Below, piece by piece: positions 7,259 to 14,008 of a DNA stretch of 23,662 nt. The translations under genes and the position numbers were made by a program. The notes beneath the pieces were generated by a model, which ran no database searches, was not told the origin of the DNA, and saw nothing but the letters and a program-made list of their open reading frames with translations. This DNA is from Cellvibrionales bacterium UBA5860 (GTDB lineage: Bacteria; Pseudomonadota; Gammaproteobacteria; Pseudomonadales; Porticoccaceae), in contig DJFY01000128.1 of assembly GCA_002431545.1 (NCBI GenBank), positions 41,414 to 65,075 on the forward strand, read 5' to 3'. The stretch's first letter is position 1; every line of letters starts with the position of its first letter.

Positions 7259-7993
7259 TTGGCCATACTCGGCGCCATACTGCCAGTGATTATCCTTGCC
7301 AGTGCACATGGGGTATCCGCGGGCACCGCCGGCAAGCACGCGATACAGCCGCCGGCAACGATTCAGGCTACCGCCAGATCGTATCTGGAGACCCTCCTGG
7401 CCCATAGAAACAGCGACAGCGGCCATATCAGCAGCAGCGAGGTACTGATTGGCAAACTGGACTCGCGATTGCGCTTGACCGTCTGCGACACGCCACTGTC
7501 GGCCTCCCTGCCCGCGGGAGCGCGCCTGTCGGGAAAAACCACGGTGGGCGTGCGCTGTAACGGCAGTAAACCCTGGACAGTCTACGTACCTGCACAAATC
7601 GTCAGCACCGGTCACTACGTGGTTGCAAAAACTGCTTTGCAAAGGGGAGCGTTAATCACTTCGGAGAACATTGAGTTGCGCCACGAGAAACTTCGCAATA
7701 TGCCTCGTGGTTATATACCGGAGCTTGAAAGCGTTCATGGCAAGGTACTGAAACGGCATGTCAGCACCGGCCAGGTATTAACAGCTGCTATGCTAGGTGA
7801 GGCTCTTCTGGTTAAAAAAGGCCAGCGGGTCGCGGTGATTGCCGGCACCAACGGCCTCAAAGTAAGTAGTGTCGGCATCGCTGAGAGCGACGCTGCCAGC
7901 GGGGACCGCGTCAAAGTCAGGAACCCGGTTTCCGATCGCGTCATTGCAGGCGTCGTGGAACCCAATGGAAGCGTCCTGGCCGACACCTGGTAA
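7259..7993 (+). CDS. flgA: Flagellar P-ring assembly chaperone FlgA (start uncertain)
   Basis: 244 codons if started at the TTG at 7259. A hydrophobic signal segment (ILGAILPVIILASAHGVSA) leads into a periplasmic protein whose C-terminal part is a SAF-like domain, with the RGALITSENIELRHEKLRNM and GKVLKRHVSTGQVLTAAML stretches typical of FlgA. FlgA escorts FlgI to form the P ring. The start is problematic: from TTG the signal peptide has no basic N-region, and no ribosome site precedes it. The frame is open back to 7088 without ATG or GTG; CTG at 7238 (giving MTRSSAALAIL) or CTG at 7214 (9 nt after GAGG) would supply arginines. Divergence from flgB and proximity to flgM match the Pseudomonas order. 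Confidence 0.92.
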   Translation: MAILGAILPVIILASAHGVSAGTAGKHAIQPPATIQATARSYLETLLAHRNSDSGHISSSEVLIGKLDSRLRLTVCDTPLSASLPAGARLSGKTTVGVRCNGSKPWTVYVPAQIVSTGHYVVAKTALQRGALITSENIELRHEKLRNMPRGYIPELESVHGKVLKRHVSTGQVLTAAMLGEALLVKKGQRVAVIAGTNGLKVSSVGIAESDAASGDRVKVRNPVSDRVIAGVVEPNGSVLADTW

Positions 7994-8338
7994 ATAGGCA
8001 CAAGTGATTAATTTAAATAAACAAAATATAAAATTGGCCGGTATACTCCCGCAGGGAGTCGAATTTGCTGCAACGCGGATACACGCAACGGGTTTGATGC
8101 CGGAAATGGCGCTTTGCTGCAGACACGCCCTGCCATAAGCTGGCCACAAGGGCGCTAAAGTTTACACCGAAACAGCCGATAACTAAGGGTGAGCGAGGGT
8201 TAATGTTAACTGGGTCTGATTCGCATCGACAAAAAAGGGGTTGAATAAGCGCGACAGGCGTCGCAACAATTTAATGCCTGGGGAGCATCATCCAACAGCG
8301 GGGTAGAATCAGATACTTGCCGGTTTGAGCAAAGAAAT
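7994..8338. other. flgA-flgM intergenic region
   Basis: 345 bp without a gene. An A+T-rich stretch (about 8010-8035) follows flgA, then a 6-bp inverted repeat ACTCCC-GCA-GGGAGT (8045-8059) with no T-run on either side, so it is a poor terminator candidate. A sigma-28 promoter is at 8156-8182. The remaining 150 nt would be flgM leader and includes short inverted repeats at about 8198-8209 (GTTAATGTTAAC) and 8251-8264 (GCGAC-AGGC-GTCGC). Confidence 0.6.
8156..8182 (+). promoter_or_regulatory. Sigma-28 (FliA) promoter of flgM-flgN-flgZ
   Basis: TAAA at 8156-8159, a 15-bp spacer, then GCCGATAA at 8175-8182: this equals the textbook FliA consensus TAAA-N15-GCCGATAA at every defined base. Transcription would begin near 8190, leaving a leader of about 150 nt before the flgM ATG. 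A FliA-driven flgM gives the known feedback in which sigma-28 raises the level of its own inhibitor. Confidence 0.9.
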
Positions 8339-8662
8339 ATGTCAGATATCAATCAAATCAATTCCGGACAGCCTGCGACAAGCAGCACCACGAAAAGGAG
8401 TGGCGCGCTAAACCAGGAAGGTGGAAACACTGCGTCCGACGCAGCAAAAGCCAGGGCAAACACGCCGTCGACGGCTGACAAGCTGACTGTTACCGAGCAG
8501 GCGCTCAAGCTGCAGGCGCTGGAGCGGGAGTTGTCCGAGCTGCCTGCCGAAGATGCGGAACGCATAGAATCCCTGCGCAATGAAATCGCTGCGGGCAGAT
8601 ACCAGGCTGACAGCGAGCGCATTGCCGAAAAACTTATCGCTCTGGAAAAAGAACTCATTTAA
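8339..8662 (+). CDS. flgM: Anti-sigma-28 factor FlgM
   Basis: 107 codons, typical FlgM size. The N-terminal half is polar and low in hydrophobic residues (rich in S, T, N, A), as expected for a disordered export region. The C-terminal half holds the sigma-28-binding helices, with the family pattern KLTVTEQALKLQALERELSE followed by DAERIESLRNEIAAGRYQAD and SERIAEKLIALEKEL. FlgM holds FliA inactive until the hook is finished and is then exported through the flagellar secretion apparatus. The ATG is at 8339 with only a weak AAAGAA upstream. It heads an operon with flgN and flgZ behind a perfect sigma-28 promoter. Confidence 0.95.
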   Translation: MSDINQINSGQPATSSTTKRSGALNQEGGNTASDAAKARANTPSTADKLTVTEQALKLQALERELSELPAEDAERIESLRNEIAAGRYQADSERIAEKLIALEKELI

Positions 8663-8663
8663 C

Positions 8664-9191
8664 TTGGCCGAACACGAAAACCGTCATCAAACCCCGCCGA
8701 CCCGAGGGCAGCCCCACCCGGTGACCCCCGAAAAGCTGCGCAACACTCTGCGCCAGGAAACGGCCTCGGCAAGCGACTTTCTGGCACTGCTCCAACGCGA
8801 ATACACGGCGCTCGCCGAGCGCGACGCCGACGATATCGAGGACATCACCCGGCAGAAACAATCCCTGGCGCATCGACTCGACGAGTGCGGTCGCGAGCGG
8901 GATCGAATAACGACCCTCGCTGGCTACGAACCTGGCACGAAAGGTTTGCAGCGCTTACTGTCTCACTATAACGATCCCGAGCTCACGGCCATAGCCCGGC
9001 AGTTGGCCGAACTCGCGCTGCAATGCCGCGAAAAAAACCTGGCTGTCGGTCTGCTCATTGGTAAAGGCCTGGCATACACACAGCAGGCCCGCGATATTCT
9101 AAAAACCGGTGGCCAACCCACCGGTGCCGCCTACAGCGCGTCCGGAAAAAGCGTCGCTACAGCGCTCTCAAATACCCTGGCGAGAGCCTGA
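8664..9191 (+). CDS. flgN: Flagellar export chaperone FlgN (TTG start preferred)
   Basis: About 175 codons from a TTG at 8664, one base after the flgM stop. The protein is mostly alpha-helical and charged, with TPEKLRNTLRQETASASDFL near the N-terminus, then REYTALAERDADDIEDITRQ and LLSHYNDPELTAIARQLAEL, matching FlgN. FlgN is the cytoplasmic chaperone of the hook-filament junction proteins FlgK and FlgL. Alternative starts are ATG 8580, which would overlap flgM by 83 bp and is unlikely, and GTG 8721 (MTPEKL), which is possible. Neighbours flgM and flgZ are the standard Pseudomonas context. Confidence 0.88.
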   Translation: MAEHENRHQTPPTRGQPHPVTPEKLRNTLRQETASASDFLALLQREYTALAERDADDIEDITRQKQSLAHRLDECGRERDRITTLAGYEPGTKGLQRLLSHYNDPELTAIARQLAELALQCREKNLAVGLLIGKGLAYTQQARDILKTGGQPTGAAYSASGKSVATALSNTLARA

Positions 9192-9223
9192 CGACCCCGG
9201 GGTTCGACATTCAGGACCTCCCC

Positions 9224-9955
9224 TTGACCAAAGAACCGCCACCCCCGGTACAGTCGGTAGCGGGACTCAATCGTAGTATCAGGGACGCCGCTGGACAAAC
9301 GGCCCTACTGCGGGAGATTGCCAATGCGCGACGTTTTCTTGAGGTCACCGTCGTTGGCTTTCGCGGCACATATACCAGCGCAGTTCTCTCGCTAGACAGC
9401 AAAAAGAAAACATTCAACATAGACGCCTTGTCCCCCGTGGCAGGCAACAGGCTAATCGGTCGCTCGAGCACGGTGTATATCCGCTGCAATTTGAACGGTA
9501 TCGAGGTGAGCTTTCCCTCGCCGATTCTCAGAGTCGGGGAGGATGAAAATGGCACGTTCTACGTCCTCCGTTACCCGAAAGAGATCAACCACGCGCAAAA
9601 GCGCGAACATTACCGCGTCTATATCGGCATGCTGCAGCGGCCGGCAATTTATTTACTGTCCGCAGACGGCTCGGAAGCCTCCGGGGAAATCGCCAATATA
9701 TCCCCAGGGGGCCTGCTCGCCGTGTTACCAAAGGAATCGCACATCAAACCCGGGGGCGCGAACGTCCAGGGGTACATTTTGTTCTCCGACGGCAGCGAAC
9801 TTCCCCTGACCCTCAAAGTGACACATCACCACACCAATCCGAAAACAGGGCGCGTCAAAGTCGGCCTGCATTTTATTCACCTGAGTCAACAACAAGGCGA
9901 TACCCTGAGCAGGCAACTGGCGTTAATCCAACGCAAAAACATGCATGCCCAGTGA
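9224..9955 (+). CDS. flgZ: YcgR/FlgZ-type PilZ-domain flagellar brake protein (TTG start)
   Basis: 243 codons from a TTG at 9224 preceded by AGGA at about 7 nt. Residues about 30-120 resemble the YcgR N-terminal (PilZN) beta domain. The PilZ domain follows, with the c-di-GMP-binding RxxxR motif seen as R127-EHY-R131 and the second motif NISPGG at 158-163, fitting [DN]xSxxG. Both ligand motifs are intact. Proteins of this class bind c-di-GMP and interact with the motor or stator to slow or block swimming. The gene is the third of the flgM-flgN-flgZ unit, 32 nt after flgN, as in Pseudomonas. The GGDEF gene on the opposite strand ends 78 bp away. Confidence 0.92.
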   Translation: MTKEPPPPVQSVAGLNRSIRDAAGQTALLREIANARRFLEVTVVGFRGTYTSAVLSLDSKKKTFNIDALSPVAGNRLIGRSSTVYIRCNLNGIEVSFPSPILRVGEDENGTFYVLRYPKEINHAQKREHYRVYIGMLQRPAIYLLSADGSEASGEIANISPGGLLAVLPKESHIKPGGANVQGYILFSDGSELPLTLKVTHHHTNPKTGRVKVGLHFIHLSQQQGDTLSRQLALIQRKNMHAQ

Positions 9956-10033
9956 CCGATTCACCTGGAGAGACGGCTGACAGTCGTCGCATTGCGACCA
10001 GTGTGCCGCGGCAACCGGAGGTATTACGCGAGT

Positions 10034-11557
10034 TTATACCGTCGCCAGCTGAACGCCGTTACGACCGGCTTCCTTAACTTTGTAGAGCGCACCGTCGGCG
10101 CGCTCGAGCGCCTGTTCAATCGAGTCCGAAGCTAACACTTCTGTAACGCCGATAGAGAGCGTAACGGTGACCGCCTTACCCTGGGCCTGAAATCCGGCGT
10201 TACGCACTTTTTCCAGCAGTTGTTCGCCCACATTTTTGGCATTCTCACCTTCAGTGCCCGGCAGCAACAGGACAAATTCATCCCCGCCATAACGCGCTAC
10301 ATAGTCGGTTTCCCTGACGCGGTCAGTAACCATGCCGGCGATGGTCTTGAGCACCGTATCGCCTGCTTTGTGGCCATAGGTATCGTTGATGGCTTTGAAA
10401 TGATCGACATCGATAAACATCAGTGACAGCGGGTACTTCATGCGCCTGCTGGCGGCAAACTCATCACTAATACGGGTATCGAAACCTGCCCGATTGGCAA
10501 CGCCGGTTAAGGCGTCGGTGATGCTGGCTGCGTGTTTTTCGCTGACCTGGCGGCGTAGCTCCTCGATCTCTGCATCCATCGAATGCATCTGATCGGTGAG
10601 GTCACCGATGCGCTGCTGGGCCTCGGCCAACTGGTCGCGCTCCTTATCCACATAGTCGGACAAAGTGCCCGACAATTCGCCAATTCGACCCGAAACATCA
10701 GCCTTTAGGGCCTGCAGGTCATCGCTGTCGTTCACCGATTGCTGGATACCAGAGACTTGCGTGTCGACGCGACCCTCCATGGCTGCCATATTCGCCAGGC
10801 TGGCCTCCACATCCACGATATTGCCTACACCGGCTTCGAGACCTTTAAGCTGTTCGCGCACCTCGTTCAGCAGCGTCTCCGCAGAACCTCTCTCCTGATC
10901 GATCGCACCGGCGACATCGATGACCAGCTGATGCACCTGCTCCATAATGCGTTCGACATCGGCTAGAGAAGACGCGGTCTCGAGTTCGGTGCGGATCGCT
11001 TGCGAACGTGAGGGCTTGGGATCCAGCGGATGGATTCTTTCCAGAATCTGGTGCAACACGGGGCCAACCGTATCGTTGACCAGGCCAAAAGCATCGAGGG
11101 TCGGCGCTGTCCCACCCCGTTCTTTTTCGTCGGCGGAACCCAAACGGTGTAGCAACGGAATCAATTGTCGAATACTACTGGCGACAAGATCCAAAGAAGT
11201 TGATGATTCAAGCTGTTGTTTAAGATCGAGCACTTCCTGTACATTCGGGAAGCCCTCACCCAGCACATCAATCAGCTCCCGTGCCGATTCGGCCACCGCG
11301 GCCGACGCCCGCTCCTCCCGACTGAGCTTGCCGCTAAGCAAGTACTTGAAGAAAGTATCTGCCAGTTCGCTGAGCTCATCACCCTGCTTATCGCGCGACA
11401 GAGCCACACGCAACCGGTTTACGATACCGTTAAATTCCTCATCCGTACTACGCGCCAGAAAAGTCAGTTCGATCGCCAATCTAGTCAACAGAGCATGCTT
11501 TTCTTTTTCCTGTTGGCCGACCGCGTTTTTTTGTATCGCGTCCATACTCTGTGCCAT
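10034..11557 (-). CDS. Cytoplasmic GGDEF diguanylate cyclase with a helical N-terminal region
   Basis: 507 codons. The C-terminal ~165 residues form a GGDEF domain: SITDALTGVANRAGFDTRIS, then FIDVDHFKAINDTYGHKAGD, and the active-site loop GGDEF at residues 424-428. RETD at 415-418, exactly five residues before GGDEF, is an intact RxxD inhibitory (I) site. It should therefore make c-di-GMP from two GTP with product inhibition. Residues 1-340 show no membrane segment or signal peptide; they are alpha-helical and charged, with likely coiled coil about 250-345. I do not recognise a named sensor domain there. The ATG at 11557 lacks a clear ribosome site. It is convergent with flgZ, a likely c-di-GMP receptor. 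Confidence 0.93.
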   Translation of the reverse strand: MAQSMDAIQKNAVGQQEKEKHALLTRLAIELTFLARSTDEEFNGIVNRLRVALSRDKQGDELSELADTFFKYLLSGKLSREERASAAVAESARELIDVLGEGFPNVQEVLDLKQQLESSTSLDLVASSIRQLIPLLHRLGSADEKERGGTAPTLDAFGLVNDTVGPVLHQILERIHPLDPKPSRSQAIRTELETASSLADVERIMEQVHQLVIDVAGAIDQERGSAETLLNEVREQLKGLEAGVGNIVDVEASLANMAAMEGRVDTQVSGIQQSVNDSDDLQALKADVSGRIGELSGTLSDYVDKERDQLAEAQQRIGDLTDQMHSMDAEIEELRRQVSEKHAASITDALTGVANRAGFDTRISDEFAASRRMKYPLSLMFIDVDHFKAINDTYGHKAGDTVLKTIAGMVTDRVRETDYVARYGGDEFVLLLPGTEGENAKNVGEQLLEKVRNAGFQAQGKAVTVTLSIGVTEVLASDSIEQALERADGALYKVKEAGRNGVQLATV

Positions 11558-11892
11558 GTCAATTAGCTGAAATAGGGCAAACTATTATTATTTTATGTCG
11601 CGCCGAGTCGACGGCCTACCTCACCGATGCCACACGCACCGCCTAAAAGCAGCTTTGGCAATTTGCGCGCACCACTCGACTAGGATTTAGACTCGCTATT
11701 AGTCCTGCCCGCGCCTGCTCCGGCCGCGCGAATTCTAGTTAAATCGTCGGCCACCCTCAAGTGCCTCAGTTCATTCAGGAGAGACCTTTTCACAGTAGTG
11801 ACTTTACAGTGTTGATGCCTTGTTTTACCGTTACCCGATATTTCGAACGCGCGGGAAGCGCACCTGAATGCTAATTTAAAGGCAGCGCACGT
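11558..11892. other. Divergent intergenic region between the GGDEF gene and the SPOR gene
   Basis: 335 bp without a supported gene. An A+T-rich stretch at about 11580-11597 could carry a -10 box for the GGDEF gene, but no good -35 box accompanies it. No confident promoter for the SPOR gene, RNA gene or terminator was recognised. Confidence 0.5.
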
Positions 11893-13368
11893 ATGGCAAA
11901 GGAACGCGGAGACGACACCCTCCCCGATGAAACGATCTTTAATAAAGATACCGAACATACTCCGATAGATATCAGCGGAGAGCCCGGTGGGCGTGGCATT
12001 AACCGCAACCTGAGCCCGTCTCTGGTTGCGCTCGCCAACAAAAGAACGGGGGCCAGCCCAAATATTGGGACAGGGACATCGCCAAACGAGGCCGCGGCGA
12101 GCAATGGCCAGGACTCTGCAGACGAGTTCTCGACACCGCCAGCTGACGCGCTTGACAGCCGGGACCCATTTGAGACCGACCCGCCCTGGGCGCAAGAAAC
12201 TGCCGCTCCTCGAACAGACACCAGCCCTAAGGCCGGCTCAGAGGAGTCGGCAAAAGAGGCACCCGCAGCTTCGGCGACGCCGACAGCTTCAAAAAGTGCG
12301 GGGGGCCGACTCTCCATTCTAATTCTAACCCTTGTCATCAGCACCGTCATCGTGATCGCTTTGGTCGCTTACGTGCAGCAACTGGCTGGTAAAATCGCCG
12401 CACTTGAAGACACGCTTGCTGTCACCGAAGGCGCCCCCCCCCTGGAAGTCATGCCCCTGAAAAAAACCGGAGACGAAGGTGGCGCTGCGGCGCCCGCTTT
12501 CGGGTCCGCTACGCCTCCCCTGTCAAATCCACTGTCACAGGGGCAGGCCGAAGACCACACACTTGCGGAAACCGTCGACGAACTATCCGAGTCCTCGGAA
12601 GCCCTGTCGCAAATGATCGATTCCGCACTGGCAAACCTGGTGGACCGGATAGCTTCGGTAGAAAACCGACTGGCCGACAATGATCAGACCCAGACCTTGC
12701 AAGCTGTCTCGCAACGTCTATCCCAACTGGAAAGATCCGGCCAGAACGTTGGCAAAAATAAAGAGGTGGCTGAACTGCGAGCGCGATTACAGTCACTGGA
12801 GCGACAGATCAGCGCTAACCGCGCGCCGGTGCCGACAGTCGCCCCCGTGGCGCCACAGCCCACCGTAAAAACCTATAGCAGCGACCCTGCGGAACAATTA
12901 AAAACGCTACCACTGACACAGACCACCAGCGCCGGGCCTATTGATAACGCAAGCGGGGCCGTCGCTGCCGAAGCCACTTCTCAGCGTCCCGCGCAAGGCC
13001 TACCCCCCTTTAAGCCTGCCCCGGCCCCACCCACTGTGTCTAATTCAAATAATACAGACTCTGCTACTACGGAAACCGCGGCAAGCACAGCTCCAGCAGC
13101 AACATCAGCCCCGAAGTCCGCCCCCGGAAGTAGCGACGACTGGTTTATCAATCTCGGCACCTATTCGGATTTAACTGCGGCGGAACGCCTGCTGGCTAAG
13201 ATCCAGCCGAGCGTCGACAGCGCACAGATAGAAACCGTAACAATTGACGGACGGCCGTTATACCGTATTCGTTCCAGCGGTTACGCTTCCCGCAAAGCCG
13301 CAGAAACAAAAGCGGAACAAATGCAGGCCATGCTTGGCTTAAGCGGCCTCTGGATCGACAAGAAATAG
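11893..13368 (+). CDS. Single-pass membrane protein with C-terminal SPOR domain
   Basis: 491 codons. Residues 1-138 are hydrophilic and low-complexity (many S, T, P, A, E) and predicted cytoplasmic. One membrane segment spans about 140-161 (LSILILTLVISTVIVIALVAY). Helical, probably coiled-coil stretches follow at about 162-178 and 205-310, then an Ala/Pro/Thr-rich linker. The last ~80 residues (DDWFINLGTYSDLTAAERLL onward to the end) fit a SPOR domain, which in known proteins binds denuded septal peptidoglycan. This layout resembles FtsN/DedD-like division proteins but is longer, and I cannot assign a named gene. A run of nine C at 12434-12442 lies in the coding sequence. The gene is convergent with the DUF1820 gene. 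Confidence 0.85.
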   Translation: MAKERGDDTLPDETIFNKDTEHTPIDISGEPGGRGINRNLSPSLVALANKRTGASPNIGTGTSPNEAAASNGQDSADEFSTPPADALDSRDPFETDPPWAQETAAPRTDTSPKAGSEESAKEAPAASATPTASKSAGGRLSILILTLVISTVIVIALVAYVQQLAGKIAALEDTLAVTEGAPPLEVMPLKKTGDEGGAAAPAFGSATPPLSNPLSQGQAEDHTLAETVDELSESSEALSQMIDSALANLVDRIASVENRLADNDQTQTLQAVSQRLSQLERSGQNVGKNKEVAELRARLQSLERQISANRAPVPTVAPVAPQPTVKTYSSDPAEQLKTLPLTQTTSAGPIDNASGAVAAEATSQRPAQGLPPFKPAPAPPTVSNSNNTDSATTETAASTAPAATSAPKSAPGSSDDWFINLGTYSDLTAAERLLAKIQPSVDSAQIETVTIDGRPLYRIRSSGYASRKAAETKAEQMQAMLGLSGLWIDKK

Positions 13369-13385
13369 CGGTTGCGCCGGTAGCC

Positions 13386-13404
13386 CCTTCGACATTACCG
13401 AAGG
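13386..13404. repeat. Short inverted repeat between convergent genes
   Basis: CCTTCG (13386-13391) and CGAAGG (13399-13404) form a 6-bp stem with a 7-nt loop in the gap between the SPOR gene and the DUF1820 gene. An alternative pairing uses GGTA and TACC in the same stretch. No T-run follows on either strand, so function as a terminator is only a guess. Confidence 0.25.
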
Positions 13405-13489
13405 CGCGTCAAAAGTCCCAGGAATTATCCGGCTTCGCTCAGAGCAAAAGTCGCTGGCAATCGGCCAAAAGCCACGACTCAGGTTCGGT

Positions 13490-13825
13490 CTATTCGGACT
13501 TCTTTGAACCGGGGATAACGGATGGGAAAGGTAGAGGCGTGACGTTCCCGCCTTTGGCGTCAGTAACTTTACAGGCGCCCTCTTTTTCGACTTCATCGAT
13601 CCGCACGATCGAGTGCACGGGAATATAGCTGCGTTTGATGGCCGAAAACTCGTTTTTCAGTCTTTCTTCAGCGGGGTCGACAATGACCTGCGTGCGCTCG
13701 CCGAAGACAAACTCCTCCACCTCCAGAAAACCGAACAAATCGCTCTGATAAACGCTACGTGCGTAAATTTCGTAGATCTGTCCCTGATTGAAGAAGATGA
13801 CCTTGTATATGGGTTCTGCTGCCAT
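13490..13825 (-). CDS. DUF1820 family protein
   Basis: 111 codons from the ATG at 13825; a GTG two codons earlier (13831) would add MK, but the ATG has GAAG at a better distance. The protein begins MAAEPIYKVIFFNQGQIYEI and has the conserved DLFGFLEVEEFVFGERTQVI and SAIKRSYIPVHSIVRIDEVE segments of the DUF1820 family. No signal peptide or membrane span is seen, so it is probably cytoplasmic. Its function is unknown to me. In Pseudomonas a DUF1820 gene also neighbours miaB, and here it is divergent from miaB with about 180 bp between. Confidence 0.9.
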   Translation of the reverse strand: MAAEPIYKVIFFNQGQIYEIYARSVYQSDLFGFLEVEEFVFGERTQVIVDPAEERLKNEFSAIKRSYIPVHSIVRIDEVEKEGACKVTDAKGGNVTPLPFPSVIPGSKKSE

Positions 13826-13931
13826 TTTCACACTTCACTAACGCAATGTTCGACCGCGGAGTATACCAAAAAGGCCAATGCAACCCACGCCTGGCACGCC
13901 GACTCGAGGCTGGGTTTACACAACACCAGGC

Positions 13932-13960
13932 ACTATAATTCGCACCCCTATTCGGCCCAA
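13932..13960 (-). promoter_or_regulatory. Candidate sigma-70 promoter of the DUF1820 gene
   Basis: On the minus strand TTGGGC (13960-13955), a 17-bp spacer and TATAGT (13937-13932) form a good -35/-10 pair about 100 bp before the ATG. The same A+T block gives TATAAT on the plus strand at 13934-13939, a perfect -10 box for miaB, though without a good -35 box. Confidence 0.45.
13934..13939 (+). promoter_or_regulatory. Candidate -10 box for miaB
   Basis: TATAAT matches the sigma-70 -10 consensus and lies about 70 bp before the miaB ATG. The sequence 16-18 bp upstream (around GGGTTT) is a poor -35 box, so activity is uncertain. It overlaps the -10 box proposed for the opposite strand. Confidence 0.35.
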
Positions 13961-14008
13961 TTTGGCCCAATTCCCATGGTTCATTAGACGATAAAGAGCA
14001 GTTTCCCC

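Noticed and set aside
7073..7642. 189-codon minus-strand frame covering the flgA leader and half of flgA
   Set aside because: No family resemblance, overlaps conserved flgA coding sequence, no promoter or ribosome site seen.
8042..8047. TATACT as a -10 box for flgM
   Set aside because: No -35 box at 16-18 bp upstream, no extended -10, and a perfect sigma-28 promoter lies closer to flgM.
8045..8059. Inverted repeat ACTCCC-GCA-GGGAGT after flgA as an intrinsic terminator
   Set aside because: Short 6-bp stem with no T-run on either strand, and it is over 50 bp after the flgA stop.
9986..9998. GTCGC-ATT-GCGAC hairpin between flgZ and the GGDEF gene as a bidirectional terminator
   Set aside because: Only 5-bp arms and no T-run; too weak to call.
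11680..12350. Minus-strand frames opposite the SPOR gene N-terminus
   Set aside because: Low-complexity antisense frames of a G+C-rich coding region; no features of their own.
13613..13987. 124-codon plus-strand frame opposite the DUF1820 gene
   Set aside because: Mirror of a conserved small gene; the DUF1820 frame explains the coding signal.
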